From the NCBI GenBank assembly GCA_963791625.1, contig CAWBTA010000006.1, forward strand, positions 1,364,001 to 1,428,000: DNA of 64,000 nucleotides, written 5' to 3'. Below are positions 7,901 through 16,205 of the stretch, piece after piece. The position numbers and the translations under genes were made by a program. How positions within the stretch are numbered: position 1 is the first letter of the stretch; every line of letters starts with the position of its first letter. The notes beneath the pieces were generated by a model. It saw only the letters and a program-made list of their open reading frames with translations. It did no database searches and was not told where the DNA came from. The DNA is from JANMCE01 sp963791625 (lineage in GTDB: Bacteria > Actinomycetota > Acidimicrobiia > Acidimicrobiales > Ilumatobacteraceae).

Positions 7901-9439
7901 GTGCCCCAGTTCGCCGCCGATCTTGCCGCCAGCCGCCCCGACGAAATCGCAATTTGTGATCCCGACCGGGCCCTCGGCTGGGCTCAGGTGGGTGACATTC
8001 TGGATCGAGTCGGCAACCGTCTGGTGGCCGGCATCGACCTTGGGCCGCACCGCCGCATTGCGGTATTTGCCGAGAACGCCGTCGAGAACGCACTGGCTCA
8101 TCTCGGTGCCTTGTTGGCCGGGGCCTCGTCGGTGCCGGTCAACTTCCATCTCACGGCCGATGAGGCAGCGTTCATCCTCACCGACTCCGAGGCGCGACTG
8201 CTCTTCGTCGATCGGCACACGGTCGAGCGTGGATTGGTGGCCGCCCGTCAATCAGGAGTTGAGACCGTCGTCGGATGGGGGTGTGGCAATGTCGAAGGAG
8301 TCATCGACTGGGACACATGGTTGCGCGAATCAAGCGCTGAGCCGCTTTCGCTCGACATCGTGCCACTTCCCAATCTGCTGTACACCAGTGGCACCACCGG
8401 CCAGCCCAAAGGCACGGAACTGCCGCCCACCATGTTCGCCGGCGGGGGCACGATGGCCGGGCACGTCAAGGCCATGCAAGCCCACCGACTCGCCGCCTTC
8501 GGGAGCCATCTCGTGGTCGGTCCGATGTACCACACGGGACCGCTCTCGGGCATGCGGCTGCTGGTCGCAGGTGTGCCTTCGGTGATCCTGTTCCGCTTTG
8601 ATGCCGAGGCCACGCTCGCCGCCATAGACCACTACAAGATCGCCACAACGGTGATGGTTCCGACCCACTTCGTGCGACTGTTGGGCCTTCCCGAGGACGT
8701 GAAACAGCGCTACAACCTGTCCTCGCTTCGACTCGTGGCTCATACCGGGGCGAAGTGTCCCGTGGAGGCGAAGCGGGCGATGATCGACTGGTGGGGCCCG
8801 ATCTTCTCCGATTCTTACGGAGCCACCGAAGTCGGCACGACGTGCTCCATCGACAGCCACGACTGGCTACGATTTCCGGGCTCCGTCGGCAGGGCCATCG
8901 CCCCATTCACCGCCCTAGTGCTCGGTGATGACAACGAAGAGCAACCACCCAATACCGAAGGGCGGCTGTTCTTTCGGGACGCCACGGGGCGCGGCATCGT
9001 GTATCCCAACGATCCAGCCAAGACGGCTCTGGCCAACCCCGAGCCAGGGCTGTTTACGTTGGGCGAAATCGGGTACATGAACGACGAGGGATTCGTCTAC
9101 ATCACCGATCGCTTCAGCGACATGGTGGTCTCTGGCGGCGTCAATCTGTACCCTGCCGAAGCCGAACAAATCCTGATCGAGCACCCGGCCGTCGCTGACG
9201 TTGCGTGTATCGGCGTCCCTCATCCAGAGATGGGCGAGGAGATGAAAGCGCTGGTCATTCCTGTTGATGCCGCGACGTCTCCCACTTCCGAAGAACTGCT
9301 GGCGTGGTTGCGCGAAAGGCTCAGCCGCTACAAGTGCCCGCGCACCCTGGACTTTGTCGACGATCTCGGTCGCTCCCCCATGGGAAAGATCAACAAACGC
9401 AAGCTACGAGCCGCCTACTGGGACGGAGTTTCTCCGTGA
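7901..9439 (+). CDS. AMP-forming acyl-CoA synthetase / CoA ligase
   Basis: 512 aa from a GTG start. The adenylate-forming signature 'YTSGTTGQPKG' lies at residues 161-171, the A5 motif 'SYGATE' near 305, the hinge 'ITDRFSDMVVSGG' near 400 and the catalytic lysine in 'MGKINK' at K496. It activates a carboxylic acid to an acyl-CoA using ATP, normally the entry step of beta-oxidation-like catabolism; chain length or ring specificity cannot be read from the sequence. It is followed 62 bases later by a PEP-utilising-type protein and is divergent from the SDR group. Confidence 0.92.
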   Translation: MPQFAADLAASRPDEIAICDPDRALGWAQVGDILDRVGNRLVAGIDLGPHRRIAVFAENAVENALAHLGALLAGASSVPVNFHLTADEAAFILTDSEARLLFVDRHTVERGLVAARQSGVETVVGWGCGNVEGVIDWDTWLRESSAEPLSLDIVPLPNLLYTSGTTGQPKGTELPPTMFAGGGTMAGHVKAMQAHRLAAFGSHLVVGPMYHTGPLSGMRLLVAGVPSVILFRFDAEATLAAIDHYKIATTVMVPTHFVRLLGLPEDVKQRYNLSSLRLVAHTGAKCPVEAKRAMIDWWGPIFSDSYGATEVGTTCSIDSHDWLRFPGSVGRAIAPFTALVLGDDNEEQPPNTEGRLFFRDATGRGIVYPNDPAKTALANPEPGLFTLGEIGYMNDEGFVYITDRFSDMVVSGGVNLYPAEAEQILIEHPAVADVACIGVPHPEMGEEMKALVIPVDAATSPTSEELLAWLRERLSRYKCPRTLDFVDDLGRSPMGKINKRKLRAAYWDGVSP

Positions 9440-9501
9440 CCACTCCAGTTACCCACTAGTGTTCGAATTCGTCGGGAGGGCCGACGCCAGGGGGAAGAAT
9501 C

Positions 9502-11244
9502 ATGGAAGATCGTTGGATCGCTGACTGGGCACCGAGTGAGCGCTGGCCGCACTACACCCGGTCGAACGCCGGCGAAGTGATCGCCACCCCAACCTCGCCG
9601 CTGGGGCAACAGTTCACGTTCGACAACGGCATCGTCCTCGGCTGGCGCGACGGCTATGTGCGGCAGGGTTCGTACGCACCGGGCGAGATGGCCGAGAAGC
9701 TCCCCGAGCCGTGCGGCTTCTTTGGCGGTTACTTCTACATCAACCTCTCGAACGTCCGCATGCAGGGTGTACGCAGTCCCCTCGTCTCCGTCGAGCAGCT
9801 CGACCTGGCGTTCTTTGGTGAGCACCCCGACGTGCCGCCGTACGAGCCGCATCCGCTCGATGAACGACCCGACCTCGTTCCCAAGATCATGGAGCACCTC
9901 GGCTTTGTGATGTCGGCTCATAGCTGGCCGGAACTCGACGAGCAGAAGGCCGACATGCAGGCCCTTCGCCGGAACCGGCCCGACATCGGCGCAATGACCG
10001 ACGCGGAAATCGTCGCCCGCTCGCGTTCGCTGCAACCGTGGTTCCGCAAGCTCTTCGAGACCCACACCGTGTCTTCCAGTAGTTCGGGTATCGCTCCCGG
10101 CATGCTCTTCGCCGTCGGCCAAGCCATCGGAGACCCGACGATACCGATGAAGCTCATCTCCGGTATCGGTGATGTCGACTCTGCGGAACCGAGCTACGCC
10201 CTGTGGGAGATCTCCCGTCTGGTTCGAAACTCCCCCGAACTGACCGCCGCCTTTGATGCCGGTTCCACCGGCTTGCTTGAGCGCCTACGAGCGTCCACAT
10301 CCGCCGATGGCAAAGCGTTCATTGCCGCGTTCGATCAGTTCTTGGTCGACTTTGGTTCCCGCGGCCCGAACGAGTGGGAGATCAGCGCGCCGTCGTGGGA
10401 GACCAAGCCAGCGCTCCCCCTCTCGCTCCTTGACCGCATCCGCATGCAGAGCGACGAAGAGTCGCCCCGTCTCCGCAACGCAGCCAAGGCCGCCGAGCGC
10501 AAACAGCTGATCGAGGAAGTGCGAGCCAAGGTGCAACCGCTCGGCGAGGAGATGGCGGGTATGTTCGAAAACGCCCTGGTCGCCGGCAATATGCAGGCCT
10601 ACCGCGAGCGCACCAAGAGCACCATCGTCATCGCAGTGAACGAGCTTCGGGTGATGATGAACGAACTCGGCCGCCGCCACTACGCGGCCGGTCATCTCGC
10701 AGACGCGGAGTACATCTACATGCTCCTCGATGAAGAGCTTGAACCGTTCGTCGCGTCGCCGACGGGATGGAACGATGTGTTGGCCGAACGCCACGCGACA
10801 TGGCGCCAACTGTTCGATCTCGAGCCGCCGTACTTCATTCGTGACGCCAAGGTTCCGCCGATCAGCCAGTGGCCGAAACGTGAGGACTCAGGCGCCGCGC
10901 CGGCAAAGGTCGGCGAGGTGCTGCAAGGAGTTCCCGGATGCGCAGGTATCGTGCGGGGCCGAGCGTGTGTCATCCTCGATCCGGCCGATCCAGGTGAGCT
11001 GGAGGCCGGTGACATTCTGGTTGCCCCGCAGACCGACCCGGGTTGGACGCCGCTGTTTATGCCCGCCGCCGGTGTGGTGGTGAATGTCGGCGGTCAGATC
11101 AGTCACGCCATCATCGTCAGTCGTGAGTTGGGCCTGCCGTGTGTGGTGTCGGTCACCGACGCCACCACCCGTATCCCGAACGGTGCCCTCATCGAGGTCA
11201 ACGGCGACACTGGTCAGATCACCATCCTTGAGTCGCCTTCCTGA
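9502..11244 (+). CDS. PEP-utilising-enzyme-like protein with swivelling phosphohistidine domain, no ATP-grasp domain
   Basis: 580 aa, start supported by GGGGGAAG nine bases upstream. The last ~90 residues are a PEP-utilising mobile domain with 'GGQISHAIIVSRELGLPC'; H535 is the expected phosphohistidine. Residues 1 to about 440 resemble the middle, substrate-binding region of rifampin phosphotransferase-like proteins. The N-terminal ATP-grasp (PPDK_N) domain present in pyruvate-water dikinase and rifampin phosphotransferase is missing, so no phosphate donor is obvious. Phenylphosphate synthase shows that such parts can be separate subunits, but no ATP-grasp partner is nearby. A paralogue is at 20202-21935. 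It overlaps the convergent MFS gene by 31 bases. Confidence 0.75.
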   Translation: MEDRWIADWAPSERWPHYTRSNAGEVIATPTSPLGQQFTFDNGIVLGWRDGYVRQGSYAPGEMAEKLPEPCGFFGGYFYINLSNVRMQGVRSPLVSVEQLDLAFFGEHPDVPPYEPHPLDERPDLVPKIMEHLGFVMSAHSWPELDEQKADMQALRRNRPDIGAMTDAEIVARSRSLQPWFRKLFETHTVSSSSSGIAPGMLFAVGQAIGDPTIPMKLISGIGDVDSAEPSYALWEISRLVRNSPELTAAFDAGSTGLLERLRASTSADGKAFIAAFDQFLVDFGSRGPNEWEISAPSWETKPALPLSLLDRIRMQSDEESPRLRNAAKAAERKQLIEEVRAKVQPLGEEMAGMFENALVAGNMQAYRERTKSTIVIAVNELRVMMNELGRRHYAAGHLADAEYIYMLLDEELEPFVASPTGWNDVLAERHATWRQLFDLEPPYFIRDAKVPPISQWPKREDSGAAPAKVGEVLQGVPGCAGIVRGRACVILDPADPGELEAGDILVAPQTDPGWTPLFMPAAGVVVNVGGQISHAIIVSRELGLPCVVSVTDATTRIPNGALIEVNGDTGQITILESPS

Positions 11245-12653
11245 CGTCTTCGGCCCAGCGCCGACCACCAAAGCGGCGCGCTCATGCCGATGTGGAGAAT
11301 GGTCACCATCCACCACACACGACGTGCCCCCGAGAGGAGCCCAGCGCGGGATCCCTCACCAAGTAGGCCGGCGGCGAGGGCCACGCCGAGCGCACCTCCC
11401 ATACGTCGCACCAACTGCACCAGACTGTTGCCGGCACCGAGCATCGTGGCAGGTAATGCAGCCAATGCCGCGCCGGTGGTCATGGTGCCGCACATGCCGC
11501 TTCCGAATCCCATAAGCATCTGTGCCGGCAGTACGACACCAACGAAGTTGGGTCGGGCGGTCGCGGTCGCAAGAAACCATACCGAGCCGGCGGCGGTGAT
11601 GAACGAACTCACCACGATTGGGCGCGTGTTGCCGTAGCGGATGGCAAGTTGTCCTCCCAGTGGAGAGGCAACTGACGACATGACCTGACCAAGCGCCACC
11701 GCGAGCCCCGCCTCTCGTATCGACCATCCCCACAGCGCGGTCATGATCAGTGGCGCCGTGAGGAACCAACCGAAGAACCCGGTTTGCTGTACGGCGCCGG
11801 CGATAGCGTTTGCGGCAAACGCTCGATTGCGAAGTATGTCCAGGTCGAGCAACGGAACCTCAGCGGTGACGCAACGTCGCATGAAAACGACGATCAGCGC
11901 GGCGGCCAGCCCACCCAGCACGATGACCAGGGGGGATACCCATCCCCAACGACTCCCTTGTGCAAGCACCAACATCAACAGGCCGAGGCCGGTCGGGCCG
12001 ATGAAGTAGCTCAGCCGATCGGTCCGCCCCTCCCGATCCGTCACGATCTGCTCGTGGAGCACGCGACGACCGACGAGGGCGACAACCACGCCCAGCGGGG
12101 CAAGCCCACCGAAGGCGTACCGCCAATTGACGTCCACGATGAGCGCGCCGAGCGTCGGCGTGAGCCACGCAGCCACCGAGCCAATGCCACCCCAGACACC
12201 GATCACCGCGGGAACCTTGGACGTCGGGAACATGGGCAGCACAAGCGCAAGGGCGCTGGACGCCAGAAACGCGCCACCCACGCCTTGTACGACACGAGCA
12301 GCAATGATCAACGGCACCGTGGGTGCCAGCGAGGTCAAGGCAGCACCGACGCTGAACAGGGTAAGTCCGAACAGGTAGAAGCCCTTACGACCGCGTCGGT
12401 CGGCAAGGCGGCCGGCGATGAGGAGTAATGACGACTGGGCAACCAGGAATCCGGTGGCGATCCACGCCAGCGTTCCTCGGGCAATGTTCGGATGTTCGGC
12501 TGCGATCTTCGGAAGAGCGAGAGCGACGAGACCCGAATCGACCACGAAAAGAAAGATGCTGGCCGCTGCAACGCAGACCCCTGTCCACGCAGCGCGGCGA
12601 CGTGCTGGGTCATTGCTCCAGGCCGCTATATCTTCCGAAGCGTGGGGGGTCAC
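11214..12653 (-). CDS. MFS transporter, DHA2/EmrB-QacA-like
   Basis: 479 aa with about 13-14 hydrophobic segments. Family marks include the motif A-like loop 'GRLADRRGRKGFYLFG' after TM2, 'RVVQGVGGAFLASSAL' in TM4 and 'GGIGSVAAWLTPTLGALI' in TM5 (the antiporter motif C region, 'GP' changed to 'TP'). DHA2 members are usually proton-driven exporters of hydrophobic compounds; export of a toxic intermediate or import of a substrate are both possible. The gene overlaps the stop region of the flavoprotein upstream (12650) and ends inside the tail of the PEP-utilising-type gene. Confidence 0.88.
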   Translation of the reverse strand: MTPHASEDIAAWSNDPARRRAAWTGVCVAAASIFLFVVDSGLVALALPKIAAEHPNIARGTLAWIATGFLVAQSSLLLIAGRLADRRGRKGFYLFGLTLFSVGAALTSLAPTVPLIIAARVVQGVGGAFLASSALALVLPMFPTSKVPAVIGVWGGIGSVAAWLTPTLGALIVDVNWRYAFGGLAPLGVVVALVGRRVLHEQIVTDREGRTDRLSYFIGPTGLGLLMLVLAQGSRWGWVSPLVIVLGGLAAALIVVFMRRCVTAEVPLLDLDILRNRAFAANAIAGAVQQTGFFGWFLTAPLIMTALWGWSIREAGLAVALGQVMSSVASPLGGQLAIRYGNTRPIVVSSFITAAGSVWFLATATARPNFVGVVLPAQMLMGFGSGMCGTMTTGAALAALPATMLGAGNSLVQLVRRMGGALGVALAAGLLGEGSRAGLLSGARRVWWMVTILHIGMSAPLWWSALGRRRQEGDSRMVI

Positions 12654-14611
12654 CCGAGTTTGATAGCGAGCTGCATGGCCTGGCGGGTGGCAGACACCAC
12701 GCGCCGCGGGGCATAGGCGTCACCGAGCAGGTGCGCGCTGGGGTGCACACGCTTTATCGATTGGTAGAGCGAGTCATCGCCGATCGCGCCGCAGGCGAGC
12801 ACAACGGAATCGAAACCCGTCCGCCGCCAGCGTCGGTCGCTGTAGGTGTTCGCGAGCGTTACGCCTTCGCTATCGACGGCAACAAGGCGCGCCATGGCGA
12901 TGAGTTCCACGCCTTCGCTATCGAGACGGCTCAAGATCGCCCCGATGGTGTACTTGCCCACCAGGGGCGAGGGCGCCGTGGATCGATAGGTGACGGTGAC
13001 CTTGTGGCCGAGCCCGCTGAGGTGATCGGCGAGCGACAGCGGTGCCACCCGATCATCCTCACTTACGACCAGCACCCGATGGCCCAAGGTGGCCTCGCCG
13101 GTGAGTACTCGGGTAACCGTGGCGACGTGGGGCAGATCGAGCCCGGTTGCATCAGGAAGCCGGGACGTCACCCCGGTTGCAGTCGCAACGACATCGGCGC
13201 CGTGCGCAATCACCAGGTCGGGTCTCGCCTCGATCCCAAGCCGTACAGTGACCCCGAGACGTTCCAGGCGGCTCTGCTGCCAGTCGATCCACTTCCCGTA
13301 CCGACCGTTCATACGCAAGGTCGCAGCCAACGCGAGCTGTCCGCCGACACGCTGACCGCGTTCCCATACAACGACCTCATGCCCACGCTCGGCCAGCAGT
13401 CCGGCCAGTTCGAGTCCGGCCGGCCCGGCACCGATCACCAGCGCCCTCTGCGGATTCGCCGTAGCGTCGAGTCGGCCGAGATGCTCGCGGCCGGTGTACG
13501 GGTTGGCTGCGCAAGCGAACTCCAGTCCTTCAACGACGCGGCGGTCGATGCAGTCGTTGACCCCCATGCATGGACGGATCAGAGGGATGAGCCCACGGCG
13601 ACTCTTGTCCACCAACGCCGGATCGGCAATGGTTGCGCGCGCCATGCCGACCAGATCGGCATGCCCGGCGTCGAGCACTTGTTCCGCCGCGGCGATGTCG
13701 AACACCCGACCCACGTACACCGTGGGCAGATTCGTCGCCTCCTTAGCCTGGCCCGCGAGCGCGGCCCATTCGGCGTCGCCGTAGGTGCCGGGCGGAATGT
13801 AGCTGACCGCGCCCCAGTTGCCACCTACATCGAAGCTGAAATAGTCGAGCGTGCCGTCAGCCGTGAATGCCGACACGATCTCCTGGCAGCCCTCGATGGA
13901 GTAGCCACCCTCGATCATCTCATCAAGACACAGGCGCAACCCGAGCGTGATCGGCCTCGACACCGACGCCCGCATGGCTTCCACCACCTCGCGCACAAAT
14001 CGACGGCGGTTCTCAAACGACCCCCCGTAGCCGTCGCTGCGTCGGTTGGTGAGCGGTGACATGAACCATTGCAGTACGTCGTCATGGTTGGCGTGCAGCT
14101 CCAGCGCGTCGGCTCCCGCCTCAGCCGCGAGTGCCGCCGATTCCCCGTACTCACGCACAAGCCAGGACACTTCATCAGCATCGAGCACGTGGGGCACGCG
14201 GTGGTCGAGGTAGCCCGACAGCGTGGCCGAGGGCGCTATCGGCATGCCACCCTGCAGTACGAACTGCACCGTGCCGTAGCCCCCGGCGTCATGGATCCGA
14301 CGTTGCATCTCCCCCATGCGTTCCACGAACTTCGGGTGACGGAAGTAGCCGGGGCCATTGGCGCCGACACCGGTCGGCTCGAAGCCGGGGATCAGCGGGT
14401 TGCGGACGAACGTGGGGCCGCCACCGACCCACTGCATGCCGCCACGCACTCGTTCGACCCAGTAGGCACAGTGCCGCTCGAACTGTTCGTCCGTCTCCAG
14501 CAGACGGCCGCTACCACCCGAGTGAGGCGGAACCACCAGGCGATGGTCGAGCGCCATCGTGCCGACCTGCATAGCGGCGAAGGCAGACGAGTTCACGGCG
14601 ATCGACATCAC
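12650..14611 (-). CDS. Old-yellow/2,4-dienoyl-CoA-reductase-like flavoprotein, one Fe-S cysteine missing
   Basis: 653 aa with two parts. Residues ~10-345 form an FMN TIM barrel (SPLTNRRSDGYGGSFENR near 185). Residues ~388-650 form a FAD/NAD-binding module with 'VIGAGPAGLELAGLLAERG'. Between them the family has a [4Fe-4S] cluster bound by C-x2-C-x2-C-x12-C, as in trimethylamine dehydrogenase. Here C348, C354 and C367 are present but the second ligand is V351, read directly from a GTC codon. The cluster may be absent, a three-cysteine type, or the protein belongs to a cluster-less subgroup. ATG at 14608 is an alternative start. It overlaps the MFS gene start by four bases, so the two are coupled. 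Confidence 0.82.
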   Translation of the reverse strand: MMSIAVNSSAFAAMQVGTMALDHRLVVPPHSGGSGRLLETDEQFERHCAYWVERVRGGMQWVGGGPTFVRNPLIPGFEPTGVGANGPGYFRHPKFVERMGEMQRRIHDAGGYGTVQFVLQGGMPIAPSATLSGYLDHRVPHVLDADEVSWLVREYGESAALAAEAGADALELHANHDDVLQWFMSPLTNRRSDGYGGSFENRRRFVREVVEAMRASVSRPITLGLRLCLDEMIEGGYSIEGCQEIVSAFTADGTLDYFSFDVGGNWGAVSYIPPGTYGDAEWAALAGQAKEATNLPTVYVGRVFDIAAAEQVLDAGHADLVGMARATIADPALVDKSRRGLIPLIRPCMGVNDCIDRRVVEGLEFACAANPYTGREHLGRLDATANPQRALVIGAGPAGLELAGLLAERGHEVVVWERGQRVGGQLALAATLRMNGRYGKWIDWQQSRLERLGVTVRLGIEARPDLVIAHGADVVATATGVTSRLPDATGLDLPHVATVTRVLTGEATLGHRVLVVSEDDRVAPLSLADHLSGLGHKVTVTYRSTAPSPLVGKYTIGAILSRLDSEGVELIAMARLVAVDSEGVTLANTYSDRRWRRTGFDSVVLACGAIGDDSLYQSIKRVHPSAHLLGDAYAPRRVVSATRQAMQLAIKLG

Positions 14612-14629
14612 CCGACACTATCTGGTGTG

Positions 14630-14703
14630 ACCCTAAAGTAAGTACCCGTCAGGACTTCGGCGCAGGCAAACGCGGGTTATCTGGTCAAGCGGTCAAGTAA
14701 GTA
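14630..14703. promoter_or_regulatory. Upstream region of the flavoprotein gene with two AAGTAAGTA repeats
   Basis: AAGTAAGTA occurs at 14636-14644 and again at 14695-14703 in the same direction, 59 bases apart. On the minus strand TAGGGT (14630-14635) lies 19 bases before the ATG at 14611 and could be its -10 box. The same AGTAAGT core occurs in the 1.37 kb and 7.88 kb promoter regions. Repeated near-identical elements in front of one gene suggest a regulator binding region; this is inference. Confidence 0.35.
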
Positions 14704-14739
14704 CTGGAGACGGGCTTGAGTGAGTGCCGGAACGCGACA

Positions 14740-14775
14740 CCGGCCGATACTGGAGCTCTCTCCAGTACCGGCCGG
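14740..14775 (-). terminator. Strong hairpin downstream of the ABC binding-protein gene
   Basis: Two 16-base arms (14740-14755 and 14760-14775) pair with a single mismatch around a 4-base loop. The hairpin lies 49 bases after the stop of the minus-strand binding-protein gene, a suitable place for a terminator. There is no T-tract, which is usual for actinobacterial hairpin terminators, but an operator or RNA element cannot be excluded. The rest of the 212-base gap (14612-14823) contains only the promoter elements noted separately. Confidence 0.5.
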
Positions 14776-14823
14776 GTACGCAGGCTTGACCGATTGAGCA
14801 AGAGCCCAATCACTTTTTGTGCG

Positions 14824-16056
14824 TCAGACGCCCCAGAGCTTCTTGAAGGAAGCTTCGGCGCCCGGTGGCATCCAGTCGGCGTTGGTGGCGAGCAGTTCGG
14901 TGGCAAACTTTGCGTCATTCACGATAACCGTCGGCAGTGCCGCGGCGGCACGCTCTTCGTCGAGTGGCATGCCGATGCTGAGGCGAGCGGCAGCGTCAAC
15001 CATTAACCATGCGGCATAGCCCTTCGGATCGGCCGACCAGGCACCCATGGTTCCAGCAATGATTTCCTCAAGGTCGACCTTGCTGAAGTCCTGGCCGTAG
15101 ACCTTCACTTGCTTGTCGAGGCCAGCGGTCTTCAGGGCAGCCGTGACGCCACCGGGAAGATCACCGAAGGTCGCGAACACGTAGTTCAGCTTCGGGTTCG
15201 CCTGCAGTTTGGATGCGACGGCGGCTGGAATCTTGCCGCCAACGAGGTCGTCAAGCGTGACGTTGAGTGTATCGACCGTGCAGGTCTTGCAGTTCTTCGC
15301 GAGCTGCGCCTTGTAGGCATCCTCCTCGACCACAAGAACCGGGAAGTCACGAATGGTGACCACCAGCACGTTGGCCTTGCTCTTGGAATCGACAATGGCC
15401 CAGTCAGCCATCAGCGGGCCCGTCTTTTGGACGAACGCCTCGTCGCCGCACTGCATGAGCAGGCCGCTGTCCGCGCTGGGGTCGTCGGTGCCGAAGCAGC
15501 TCAGCACGCCAATACCCTTGGCCTTGGCCGCCTCAAGCTGCGGCTTGTACTGAGCGATCCCCAGGCCGGTGCTGGCGATGTAGTTCACTCCGGCGTCGAT
15601 GGCCTGCTGGAACGCAGGACCCGGGTCGGTGCTCTTCATGGGAACGATCTTCAGATCCCAGCCGAGCGCCGTCGTAGCGTTCTTCATGCCGGGCGTGAGG
15701 TAGGCAGCGCACGTCGGAACGTCACACTCAAGCCAGGCAATGGACTTCTTCTCAGGCTTCTTGGTGAGCGGCTTGGTAACGCCAATGCCACCGTCGGCCT
15801 TGCTGAACTTGTCGACATTGGCCTTCGCCGCGGCGAAGCCAGGATCGTCGGCCGTGGCCGCAGCAGCCGTCGTGGCTGCGGGCGCAGCAGTGGTAGCTGC
15901 AGCCGCAGCTGCGGTGGTAGCCGCAGGTGCCGCAGTAGTAGCAGCCGCGGCGGCTGTGGTAGCCGCCGGTGCAGTGGTGCTCTTGCTGCTACCGCAGCCC
16001 GCGGCAACAACAGCGCCGCAAGCAAGCACGGCGAGCAGAGAACGAAACTTGGTCAT
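14824..16056 (-). CDS. Sugar-type ABC transporter substrate-binding lipoprotein
   Basis: 410 aa. A lipoprotein signal peptide ends in 'VVAAGC' with the lipidated cysteine at C21. Residues 26-67 are a very simple Ala/Thr/Pro linker, then a periplasmic-binding-protein type I domain (Peripla_BP_4, RbsB-like): 'WLECDVPTCAAYLTPGM', 'AIDAGVNYIASTG', 'NPKLNYVFATFGDLPGGV'. It binds a small solute outside the membrane and delivers it to the permease encoded divergently at 17717. The solute is not necessarily a sugar given the surrounding catabolic genes. It starts 149 bases from the divergent ATPase gene. Confidence 0.88.
   Translation of the reverse strand: MTKFRSLLAVLACGAVVAAGCGSSKSTTAPAATTAAAAATTAAPAATTAAAAAATTAAPAATTAAAATADDPGFAAAKANVDKFSKADGGIGVTKPLTKKPEKKSIAWLECDVPTCAAYLTPGMKNATTALGWDLKIVPMKSTDPGPAFQQAIDAGVNYIASTGLGIAQYKPQLEAAKAKGIGVLSCFGTDDPSADSGLLMQCGDEAFVQKTGPLMADWAIVDSKSKANVLVVTIRDFPVLVVEEDAYKAQLAKNCKTCTVDTLNVTLDDLVGGKIPAAVASKLQANPKLNYVFATFGDLPGGVTAALKTAGLDKQVKVYGQDFSKVDLEEIIAGTMGAWSADPKGYAAWLMVDAAARLSIGMPLDEERAAAALPTVIVNDAKFATELLATNADWMPPGAEASFKKLWGV
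15856..15981 (-). repeat. Low-complexity Ala/Thr/Pro-coding repeat in the lipoprotein linker
   Basis: About 125 bases built from imperfect repeats of GCC/GCA/ACC-type codons encode alternating AATTA and AAPAATT units after the lipobox. Such linkers tether binding proteins away from the membrane. Repeats like this expand and contract easily and can cause assembly errors, but the reading frame is intact here. Confidence 0.7.
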
Positions 16057-16205
16057 GCAATCCCCCTTGGTAGTTACGACGACAACGGACCCACGTCCGC
16101 GCCATGCCGTGAGGGTAGTTTATTGATACTGACCACAGTTTGCTAGTCTTTCGTTCGAGGGATCGTGCGAGGGTTCGCAGCGGCTGCACTTTGGGGGAGG
16201 AAACG

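Noticed and set aside
12428..14059. 543-codon plus-strand frame across the MFS and flavoprotein genes
   Set aside because: It spans the ends of two confident minus-strand genes and has no domain.
15856..15981. Ala/Thr/Pro repeat as a minisatellite or structural RNA
   Set aside because: It is an in-frame lipoprotein linker; codon-level repetition explains it.
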